Shown: one piece after another, positions 1 to 5,622 of the stretch
How the letters are laid out: every line of letters starts with the position of its first letter
How positions within the stretch are numbered: position 1 is the stretch's first letter
Source: an uncultured Kineosporia sp.
GTDB lineage: Bacteria > Actinomycetota > Actinomycetes > Actinomycetales > Kineosporiaceae
DNA length: 6,442 nucleotides
Direction of reading: 5' to 3'
Assembly (NCBI GenBank): GCA_937859855.1
Contig: CALMAR010000384.1
Location: 1 to 6,442 of the forward strand
Notes under the pieces: generated by a model
What the model saw: the letters and a program-made list of their open reading frames with translations, nothing else
What the model was told of the DNA's origin: nothing
Database searches by the model: none
Translations under genes and position numbers: made by a program

Positions 1-2
1 AC

Positions 3-80
3 GCCGATCTCGAGCCCGAGTTGCTGGGCCGGGTCGAGGAGCTGATCGACTTCACCACCGGGGACGACGCCGACCGCTGA
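3..80 (+). CDS. C-terminal end of an unidentified plus-strand protein (partial)
   Basis: The frame is open from the left edge to a TGA at 78-80 and gives 25 residues, beginning ADLEPELLGRVEELIDF and ending GDDADR. The bases read as coding: almost every third position is G or C, and the acidic, helix-like composition is typical of a protein tail. The gene begins outside the window. It converges on hemW with only 4 nt between the two stop codons. A 5-bp hairpin (104-108 pairing with 114-118), lying inside the hemW 3' end, could act in its termination, but this is weak. The family cannot be established from 25 residues. From memory, actinobacterial hemW is often next to a DUF3097 gene, and the LLGRVEELIDF-type ending would suit that family, but this is a guess. 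Confidence 0.6.
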   Translation, partial: ADLEPELLGRVEELIDFTTGDDADR

Positions 81-84
81 CCGA

Positions 85-1299
85 TCATCCGGGGCCGATC
101 AGGCGCCGGACGACGGCGTCGGCCAGCAGCCGACCGCGCCGGGTCAGCACCACCAGCCCGGCCCTGGCCGGCCCGGGTTCGGCCAGGCCCTCGGCCACCA
201 GCTCCGGCACCGCCGGGTGGTCGATCGAAAGTCCTTGCGCCAGCCGCACTTCCAGCAGGATCCGTTCCTCCCGGCGCTGGATGTCGTCCAGAACCTCCCG
301 CCCCGCACCTGGACTCAGGCCGGAGTTGAGCCGCTGCGCGTAGGCGGCCGGGTGCTTGACGTTCCACCACCGGACTCCGCCGACGTGCGAGTGCGCACCC
401 GGGCCGATCCCCCACCAGTCGTCGCCGCGCCAGTAGCCCAGGTTGTGCTGGCAGGCCTGGGCCGGTCCAAGGGCCCAGTTGCTGACCTCGTACCAGCGGA
501 AACCCGCGGCTGCCAACAAGTCATCGGCCAGCTCGTACTTGTCGGCCAGGTCGTCCTGATCCGGTTCGGCGACCTGGCCCCGGCGAACCTGGCGGGCCAG
601 CGGCGTACCCTCCTCCACCACGAGTGCGTAGGCGGAGAGGTGATCGGGCGAACAGGCCAGCGCTGCCTCGAGCGACGTCCGCCAGTCGGCCAGTGATTCC
701 CCCGGGGTGCCGTAGATCAGGTCCAGGCTGACCGACAGCCCGGCCGCCCGGGCCCAGGCCACCGCTTGGGGCACCCGGGCTGGGTCGTGGGTACGGTCCA
801 GGGCTGAGAGCACATGCGGGACAGCGGACTGCATGCCGAACGAGACCCGGGTGACGCCGGCCTCGGCCAGCTGGCGCAGCGAATCCGGGCTGACCGAATC
901 CGGGTTCGCCTCGGTGGTGACCACGGGGGGTGGGGTCAGTGCGGGGTCACTGCGGACGGCGCCGAGCATCCGAGCCAGATCGGTCACCGGGAGCAGCGTC
1001 GGCGTTCCTCCGCCGAAGAACACCGTCGACGCCGGACGAGCCGGAACGCCACTACGAGCAAGCACTTTGGCGGCCAGGTCGAGCTCGAGCAGGGCGACCG
1101 AAGCATATTCGGCCAGGCTGCCCCCGCCGCCCAGCTCGGCCGCGGTGTAGGTGTTGAAATCGCAGTAGCCGCAACGGACGGCGCAGAACGGCACGTGCAG
1201 GTACACGCCGAACCGCCGGTTCGCCGCGCCGGATGCGGCCGAGCCGGGCAGGTCCCCGCCAGCCGGGACGGGATCGCCGATGGGCAGAGAACTGGGCAT
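85..1299 (-). CDS. hemW: HemW-like radical SAM heme chaperone (formerly annotated as coproporphyrinogen III oxidase-like)
   Basis: This is a 404-residue protein of typical family length. An N-terminal leader of about 30 residues precedes the radical SAM core. The [4Fe-4S]/SAM motif CxxxCxxC is Cys39, Cys43 and Cys46, followed by Asp-Phe at 47-48. HemW carries Phe there, whereas true HemN has a further Cys. The SAM-binding GGGTP is at 96-100, the strand motif TEANPD begins at 129, and SFGMQS is at 153-158. The HNxxYW motif that marks HemW and is linked to heme binding is at 285-290, followed by GPGAHSH at 299-305. The C-terminal part matches the HemN C-terminal domain. In characterised members HemW binds heme and passes it to cytochromes or respiratory enzymes in the cytoplasm or at the membrane, and it is not an oxidase. 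The ATG at 1299 lies 3 nt after the stop of the MOSC gene and has no good Shine-Dalgarno sequence, which suggests translational coupling. All key residues seen are intact. Confidence 0.95.
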   Translation of the reverse strand: MPSSLPIGDPVPAGGDLPGSAASGAANRRFGVYLHVPFCAVRCGYCDFNTYTAAELGGGGSLAEYASVALLELDLAAKVLARSGVPARPASTVFFGGGTPTLLPVTDLARMLGAVRSDPALTPPPVVTTEANPDSVSPDSLRQLAEAGVTRVSFGMQSAVPHVLSALDRTHDPARVPQAVAWARAAGLSVSLDLIYGTPGESLADWRTSLEAALACSPDHLSAYALVVEEGTPLARQVRRGQVAEPDQDDLADKYELADDLLAAAGFRWYEVSNWALGPAQACQHNLGYWRGDDWWGIGPGAHSHVGGVRWWNVKHPAAYAQRLNSGLSPGAGREVLDDIQRREERILLEVRLAQGLSIDHPAVPELVAEGLAEPGPARAGLVVLTRRGRLLADAVVRRLIGPG

Positions 1300-1302
1300 G
1301 GA

Positions 1303-1977
1303 TCAGGCTCGGGCAGCGGTCTTTTCGGCGAACCAGCGCAGCGACGGATCGAGGTCCAGGTCGAGCTCGCTGGCGGCGGCCAGCAATGCGCGCATCCGAT
1401 CGGGCTGGCCCAGCCGGGTGCACTCGCTGATTGTGACGCCGTGCCCGGGCCGATGGGTGACCGTGATCGGATCACCGGTCCCGACAGTGCCCTTCTCCCA
1501 CACCCGGAGGTAGGCGCCGGGAGTGTTGCGCTGGGTGAATCGCTTGACCCAGTGCGGCTCCCCCATGTGCTCGGCGAAGGTCCGGCACGGAGTGCGGGGT
1601 GAGGTGACTTCGAGCAGTACCCCTTCGCCGGGCCTGCCGATCTGCCACCGCTCGCCGATCTCAGCGGCGTTCAGGTCCAGCCCGCTGGTGCGCAGGTTCT
1701 CACCGAACCGGCCCGGCTCGATCGGCCGGCCCAGCTCTTCGGCCCACCAATCGGCGTCCTCGTTCGCGTACGCGTACAGCGCGGCGTAGGTACCGCCATG
1801 GTCGTCCTTGTCGCACTGCACGTCGCCGGCCAGCCCGGCGAAGCCCACCATCACCCGGCCCGGTACCGCGGCCTTGTCGATGGCTGTGCTGTACGGCTCC
1901 TCCCAGGACTTGGGCTTGATCTGGCGCACCACCGAGACGGCGGTCAGCCGTGAGCCGGTCGCTTCACTCTGCTCCAT
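1303..1977 (-). CDS. MOSC domain-containing protein, YiiM-like
   Basis: This 224-residue protein is about the length of E. coli YiiM. The MOSC domain covers roughly residues 35-175. Visible family motifs are GD then HGG at 51-62, a GRFGENL box at 89-95, and SPRTPC at 126-131. Cys131 is the conserved MOSC cysteine. The last 45 or so residues (HGVTISECTRL onward) match the 3-alpha domain that follows MOSC in YiiM-type proteins. MOSC domains occur in molybdenum-cofactor sulfurases and in molybdenum-dependent reductases of N-hydroxylated compounds. YiiM is tied to resistance to N-hydroxylated base analogues. The exact substrate here is inferred from family only. The ATG at 1977 is preceded by a weak purine-rich stretch (GGTGAAGATGGGG). 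The gene sits between the PLDc_N gene (42 nt upstream) and hemW (3 nt downstream), all on one strand, so co-transcription is likely. No signal peptide is seen, so it should be cytoplasmic. Confidence 0.9.
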   Translation of the reverse strand: MEQSEATGSRLTAVSVVRQIKPKSWEEPYSTAIDKAAVPGRVMVGFAGLAGDVQCDKDDHGGTYAALYAYANEDADWWAEELGRPIEPGRFGENLRTSGLDLNAAEIGERWQIGRPGEGVLLEVTSPRTPCRTFAEHMGEPHWVKRFTQRNTPGAYLRVWEKGTVGTGDPITVTHRPGHGVTISECTRLGQPDRMRALLAAASELDLDLDPSLRWFAEKTAARA

Positions 1978-2019
1978 GGCCCCATCTTCACCCGCTCGGG
2001 CCTGGCCGAGCCACCCGCG

Positions 2020-2421
2020 TCAGCTCTCGGTGCCGCCATCGCCGAGCCTGCGCTCCCGTTCGCGCAGGCTGGCCTCCCATTTGCGCAGCGCTTCCTCGTG
2101 TTCGCGATCCACCCGCTCCTGATCCCGGCGCAACCGTTCATCGATGTCGCCGGTGTTGCTGGCGGCGGCTGGGCGCTCGTAATCGGGATATCCAGCGGTG
2201 CTGGTCGAACGCCAGGCCACGTTGCGGCCCGGCTGCGGTTGCCAGGGGCGGCCGGCGACCAGCCAGGCCACCGAGCCCAGGATGGGCAGGAGAATGATCA
2301 GCAGGATCCAGATCACCTTGCTGGGCAGATTCCGGATCAGCAGCTCGTCGGTCTGGATGCAGTCGATCAGGCAGAACACGAGCAAGACGACTTCCACAAT
2401 TCCAGGCAGAAAATCGATCAC
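2020..2421 (-). CDS. Small membrane protein with phospholipase D-nuclease N-terminal (PLDc_N) domain
   Basis: This 133-residue protein starts at a GTG (2421-2419), eight nt after a GAGGTG ribosome binding site. Two hydrophobic helices are clear, at about residues 5-21 and 36-56. Between them lies the polar DELLIRNLPSK segment, and the second helix ends in AGRPW. This hairpin pattern is typical of PLDc_N proteins (Pfam PF13396), which are common as short stand-alone membrane proteins in actinobacteria and carry no phospholipase catalytic HKD motif. The C-terminus, about 92-126, is highly charged (many Arg, Glu and Asp) and probably forms a cytoplasmic helix or short coiled coil. It resembles the small helical tails these proteins often carry. 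The function is unknown. It is the first gene of the probable PLDc_N-MOSC-hemW unit. Confidence 0.85.
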   Translation of the reverse strand: MIDFLPGIVEVVLLVFCLIDCIQTDELLIRNLPSKVIWILLIILLPILGSVAWLVAGRPWQPQPGRNVAWRSTSTAGYPDYERPAAASNTGDIDERLRRDQERVDREHEEALRKWEASLRERERRLGDGGTES

Positions 2422-2429
2422 GGTTCTGG

Positions 2430-2435
2430 CACCTC
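2430..2435 (-). promoter_or_regulatory. Ribosome binding site of the PLDc_N gene
   Basis: Read on the minus strand this is GAGGTG, eight nt before the GTG start at 2421. It supports that start, because no in-frame ATG is available. It overlaps the TGA (2436-2434) that closes the short coding-like frame upstream, an arrangement common between operon genes. Confidence 0.6.
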
Positions 2436-2544
2436 AGCCATCTGGACGGGCCCGCTTGCCCCTCGCCGGCACACTGTCCATGATGATCTTGAAGTTGGCA
2501 AGGACACCCGGCGGGATGGACCGGATCTGCTCAGTCAGCCGGAG
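2434..2544 (-). pseudogene. Possible gene remnant or small ORF with non-standard start upstream of the PLDc_N gene
   Basis: Between a TAA (2547-2545) and a TGA (2436-2434), this minus-strand frame encodes 36 residues containing TEQIRSIPPGVLANFKIIMD, followed by a basic tail. About 80% of third positions are G or C, and the composition looks protein-like, unlike the Arg/Pro/Ala/Ser-rich shadow frames around it. There is no ATG, GTG or TTG before the internal ATG at codon 20, so an intact gene would need a CTG start (codon 3) that lacks a ribosome binding site. The stop overlaps the ribosome binding site of the next gene. It could be the decayed 3' end of a gene lost upstream, an overlooked small protein, or chance. 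I do not recognise the family. Confidence 0.25.
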
Positions 2545-2585
2545 TTATCGCAGCCGCTCCCATCGACTGGCTGACGTACCCGCCG

Positions 2586-2615
2586 TTGACCGGCCCGCGG
2601 AGAGCGCCCGATAGC
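2586..2615 (+). promoter_or_regulatory. Possible sigma-A-type promoter of the aldo/keto reductase gene
   Basis: TTGACC at 2586-2591 matches the -35 consensus closely. It is followed after 18 nt by GATAGC at 2610-2615, a partial -10 match (3 of 6). Transcription would begin around 2621-2623, leaving a leader of about 20 nt that carries the GAGGG ribosome binding site. If so, the TTG at 2586 is part of the promoter and not a start codon. The evidence is sequence match and position only. Confidence 0.35.
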
Positions 2616-2628
2616 CGCCCAGCCACCC

Positions 2629-2633
2629 GAGGG
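2629..2633 (+). promoter_or_regulatory. Ribosome binding site of the aldo/keto reductase gene
   Basis: GAGGG lies 9 nt before the GTG at 2643. It decides that start over the TTG at 2586, which has no purine-rich site before it, and over the GTG at 2649, which would be 15 nt away. Confidence 0.6.
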
Positions 2634-2642
2634 CCTACGGTC

Positions 2643-3656
2643 GTGACCGTGACGCTGACCCGGACGCAGCTGGGCGGCAGCGGCGAGCAGGTCAGTGCGC
2701 TGGCGCTGGGCTGCATGGGCATGGGCACCCGGGCGGACGACGAGACGTCCTTCGCCACTCTGGACGCCTACGCCGCGGACGGCGGGAACTTCCTCGACAC
2801 CGCCGACTGCTACGCCTGGTTCTTCGCGCGGGGTACCACCGGTGGGCAGAGCGAAGAACTGCTCGGCCGCTGGTTGCGGCGCACTGGCCAGCGTGACGAC
2901 ATCTTCCTGGCCACCAAGGGGTCGGGCATGAGCCAAGATCCGCAGCAGGACTGGCCGGACGGCGCGCAATCACCGGATTGGAGCAAGGTCCGCTTCGCCG
3001 GGGCCGGTGCGAAGACGCTCCGTGACGCACTCGATGGCAGTCTGGCCCGGCTCGGCACCGACCGGATCGACCTCTACTACATCCATGTGGACGACCGCTC
3101 GACCGCTCTGGAGGAGACTCTCGAAGCGCTGGCTGGGTTCGTGACCGCGGGCAAGATCCGCTACTACGGCTGGTCCAACGTCAGGACCTGGCGGCTGGAA
3201 CGGATCCGCGCGCTGTGCGAGGTCAACGGCTGGCCGCAACCGGTCGCCCTGCAGCAGCAGCACAGCTATCTGGCCGCGCCCTCCCGGCGCGACGTCTCGC
3301 TGGTCACTCCCGAGCAGCTGGATTACCTGCGCGATCGGGACGGCCAGCTGAGCCTGGTGGCCTATTCGCCGCTGGCCAAGGGTTTGTACGACCTCACCGA
3401 GACCGCCCGGGACCGCGGGCTGGCCAGCGGCGGGTACCCGTCCTCGTCCGCCGGGCCGCTGAAGGCACTGGACGCCGTGGCCGCTGAGCTGGGTGTCAAG
3501 CCGGGTCAGGTCGTGCTGGCCTGGATGGCCGCGCAGCGCTCGCCGCGGGTGATCCCGCTGATCGGGTCTACCCGGGCCGACCGATATCGCGAGGCGAGCG
3601 CGGCCATGGACCTGCAACTCACCGACGAGCAGGTGACCCGCCTGAACGAGGCCTGA
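2643..3656 (+). CDS. Aldo/keto reductase family oxidoreductase
   Basis: With the GTG at 2643 as start the protein has 337 residues, a normal length for the family. The frame is open back to a TTG at 2586, but the extra 19 residues are not family-like and overlap the likely promoter. The (alpha/beta)8 barrel is complete. The catalytic tetrad is visible as Asp52 (in FLDTAD), Tyr57, Lys92 (in LATKGS) and His148 (in YYIHVDD). Cofactor-binding segments follow: GWSN at 176-179, the YSPLAKG loop at 241-247, and the C-terminal PLIGSTRADRYREA, typical of NADP(H) binding. A short insertion after Tyr57 (AWFFARGTTGG) precedes the usual SEELLGRWL helix. It should reduce carbonyls with NADPH in the cytoplasm, but the substrate cannot be read from sequence. 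It stands alone on the plus strand, divergent from the PLDc_N gene and convergent with lepA. Confidence 0.92.
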   Translation: MTVTLTRTQLGGSGEQVSALALGCMGMGTRADDETSFATLDAYAADGGNFLDTADCYAWFFARGTTGGQSEELLGRWLRRTGQRDDIFLATKGSGMSQDPQQDWPDGAQSPDWSKVRFAGAGAKTLRDALDGSLARLGTDRIDLYYIHVDDRSTALEETLEALAGFVTAGKIRYYGWSNVRTWRLERIRALCEVNGWPQPVALQQQHSYLAAPSRRDVSLVTPEQLDYLRDRDGQLSLVAYSPLAKGLYDLTETARDRGLASGGYPSSSAGPLKALDAVAAELGVKPGQVVLAWMAAQRSPRVIPLIGSTRADRYREASAAMDLQLTDEQVTRLNEA

Positions 3657-3659
3657 GCT

Positions 3660-5519
3660 CTACTTCTTGGTCCGGTCGGCGGCGGGGGCAGCGTCCGAAG
3701 TCAGCGCCGCGATGAAGGCCTCCTGCGGAACCTCCACCCGGCCAACCATTTTCATCCGCTTCTTGCCTTCCTTCTGCTTCTCCAGCAGCTTCCGCTTGCG
3801 GGTGATGTCACCGCCGTAGCATTTGGCCAGCACGTCCTTGCGCATCGCCCGGATGTTCTCCCGGGCGATCACGCGGGCTCCGATCGCGGCCTGGATCGGC
3901 ACCTCGAACTGCTGGCGAGGGATCAGCTTCTGCAGCCGGCCGGTCATCATCACGCCGTAGGCATAGGCCTTGTCCTTGTGCACGATCGAGCTGAAGGCGT
4001 CGACCCGCTCGCCTTGCAGCAGCACGTCCACCTTGACCAGATCGGCCGGCTGGTCGCCCTCGGTCTCGTAGTCGAGGCTGGCATAACCGCGGGTCCGGGA
4101 CTTCAGCTGGTCGAAGAAATCGAACACGATCTCGGCCAGCGGCAGCGTGTAGCGCAGCTCCACCCGGTCCTGGGAGAGGTAGTCCATCCCGCGCAGGCTG
4201 CCGCGCCGTTCCTGGCACAGCTCCATGATCGCGCCGATGTACTCCGAGGGTGCCAGCATGGTCGCCCGCACGATCGGCTCCCGGACCTCGGCCAGCTTGC
4301 CCTCGGGGAACTCGCTCGGATTGGTCACGGTCACGTGCGTGCCGTCGTCCATCGTCACCTCGTAGACGACGTTGGGCGCGGTCGAGATCAGGTCCAGGCC
4401 GAACTCACGTTCCAGCCGCTCCCGGACGATCTCCAGGTGCAGCAGCCCGAGGAACCCGCAGCGGAACCCGAAGCCCAGCGCCACCGAGGTCTCTGGTTCG
4501 TAGACCAGCGCCGCGTCGTTCAGCTTGAGCTTGTCCAGCGCGTCCCGCAACGCCGGGTAGTCCGAGCCGTCCAGCGGGTACAGGCCGGAGAACACCATCG
4601 GCTTCGGGTCCTGGTAGCCGCTGAGCGCGTGCCCGGCCGGCTTGGACGAGTTGGTGACGGTGTCGCCGACCTTCGACTGCCGGACGTCCTTCACGCCGGT
4701 GATCAGGTAGCCGACCTCCCCGACCCCCAGGCCGCCGGATGGGGCCGGTTCAGGCGAGCTGACCCCGATCTCCAGTAGCTCGTGGGTGGCCCGGGTCGAC
4801 ATCATCAGGATCCGCTCACGGGGACTCAGGTGGCCGTCGATCACCCGGACGTAGGTGACCACCCCCCGGTAGGTGTCGTAGACCGAGTCGAAGATCATCG
4901 CCCGGGCCGGGGCGCTGGGATCGCCGGTCGGCGCAGGCACCTGGTGCACGATCCGGTCCAGCAGGTGCTCGACGCCCTGGCCGGTCTTGCCCGACACCCG
5001 CAGGCAGTCATCCGGCTGGACGCCGATCAGATGGGCCAGCTCCTCAGCGAACTTCTCCGGCTGCGCGGCGGGCAGATCGATCTTGTTCAGCACCGGGATG
5101 ATGGCCAGGTCGTTCTCCAGAGCCAGGTACAGGTTGGCCAGGGTCTGGGCCTCGATCCCCTGCGCGGCGTCGACCAGCAGGACCGCGCCCTCGCAGGCGG
5201 CCAGCGACCGGGACACCTCGTAGGTGAAGTCGACGTGCCCCGGAGTGTCGATCATGTTCAGTGCATAGGACTGGCCCTCCACTTCCCAGGGCATCCGGAC
5301 TGCCTGCGACTTGATCGTGATTCCGCGCTCGCGCTCGATGTCCATCCGGTCCAGGTACTGGGCTCGCATCTGCCGGGCGTCGACGATGCCGGTGAGCTGC
5401 AGCATCCGGTCGGCCAAGGTCGACTTGCCGTGATCGATGTGCGCGATGATGCAGAAGTTGCGGATCGCGGCAGGTGGCGTGGCGGACGGCCGGTGGGCCG
5501 TACGGGCCATCGGAGACAC
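3660..5519 (-). CDS. lepA: Elongation factor 4 (LepA), ribosome-associated translational GTPase
   Basis: With the GTG at 5519 as start the protein has 619 residues. The GTPase domain shows G1 AHIDHGKST at 26-34, the G2 region ERERGITIK at 62-70, G3 DTPGH at 91-95, G4 NKID at 145-148 and G5 SGKTG at 176-180. Domain II, the EF-G-like domains III and V, and the LepA-specific C-terminal domain follow. The last of these includes [29 protein letters not shown] and the basic [17 protein letters not shown] stretch, so the gene is complete. LepA is a cytoplasmic GTPase linked to back-translocation of stalled ribosomes and to 30S assembly. A GAGG (5533-5530) sits 10 nt before the GTG at 5519. The ATG at 5510 (616 residues) is equally possible by homology but is 19 nt from that site. 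The frame also extends to a GTG at 5594 with no ribosome binding site and an unlike-family leader. The stop is TAG, 3 nt from the convergent aldo/keto reductase. Confidence 0.97.
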   Translation of the reverse strand: MSPMARTAHRPSATPPAAIRNFCIIAHIDHGKSTLADRMLQLTGIVDARQMRAQYLDRMDIERERGITIKSQAVRMPWEVEGQSYALNMIDTPGHVDFTYEVSRSLAACEGAVLLVDAAQGIEAQTLANLYLALENDLAIIPVLNKIDLPAAQPEKFAEELAHLIGVQPDDCLRVSGKTGQGVEHLLDRIVHQVPAPTGDPSAPARAMIFDSVYDTYRGVVTYVRVIDGHLSPRERILMMSTRATHELLEIGVSSPEPAPSGGLGVGEVGYLITGVKDVRQSKVGDTVTNSSKPAGHALSGYQDPKPMVFSGLYPLDGSDYPALRDALDKLKLNDAALVYEPETSVALGFGFRCGFLGLLHLEIVRERLEREFGLDLISTAPNVVYEVTMDDGTHVTVTNPSEFPEGKLAEVREPIVRATMLAPSEYIGAIMELCQERRGSLRGMDYLSQDRVELRYTLPLAEIVFDFFDQLKSRTRGYASLDYETEGDQPADLVKVDVLLQGERVDAFSSIVHKDKAYAYGVMMTGRLQKLIPRQQFEVPIQAAIGARVIARENIRAMRKDVLAKCYGGDITRKRKLLEKQKEGKKRMKMVGRVEVPQEAFIAALTSDAAPAADRTKK

Positions 5520-5622
5520 GGGCGAACAACCTCGATCGGGTTGGGGTGACAGATGAGGACGGCAGGACGACGCGCCCGTGCCCCATCGTCCCACGGCTGG
5601 CTGCGGGTGCTGTTCAGCCGGG
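5520..5622. other. Gap between the upstream unknown gene and lepA
   Basis: This 103-nt stretch is where a lepA promoter would be expected if the gene is not read through from upstream. The only signal I can name is the GAGG at 5533-5530. The best hairpin (5576-5580 with 5592-5596, 11-nt loop, no T run) is too weak to call a terminator. Read-through from the upstream gene is therefore possible. Confidence 0.4.

Larger units (their letters stand above)
2422..2642. other. Divergent intergenic region between the PLDc_N gene and the aldo/keto reductase gene
   Basis: This 221-nt stretch separates two genes that start in opposite directions, so promoters for both should lie here. It holds a possible plus-strand promoter (2586-2615) and the ribosome binding sites of both genes. 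It also contains a 36-codon minus-strand frame without a usual start (2434-2544). On the minus strand, TTGCCA (2501-2496) and GACAGT (2478-2473), 17 nt apart, could be a weak promoter for the PLDc_N gene, but the match is poor. The longer open frames crossing the region on the plus strand look like antisense or shadow frames. Confidence 0.6.

Noticed and set aside
217..1602. Several long plus-strand frames opposite hemW and the MOSC gene
   Set aside because: They are antisense shadows of strongly conserved genes. Their residues are Arg/Gly/Pro-rich without family motifs, as expected in high-GC DNA.
2421..2441. Seven-codon leader (ATG at 2441-2439) whose TGA overlaps the GTG of the PLDc_N gene
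   Set aside because: It is short and has no ribosome binding site of its own. The overlap can arise by chance, and the other frame across the region looks more coding-like.
3978..5549. Two plus-strand frames of about 260 codons opposite lepA
   Set aside because: lepA is unmistakable on the minus strand across this whole stretch. The plus frames have His/Gln/Val-rich, shadow-like composition and no recognisable domain.
5576..5596. Hairpin between the unknown gene and lepA as a terminator
   Set aside because: It has only a 5-bp stem with an 11-nt loop and no T run. Such pairings are frequent by chance in high-GC DNA.
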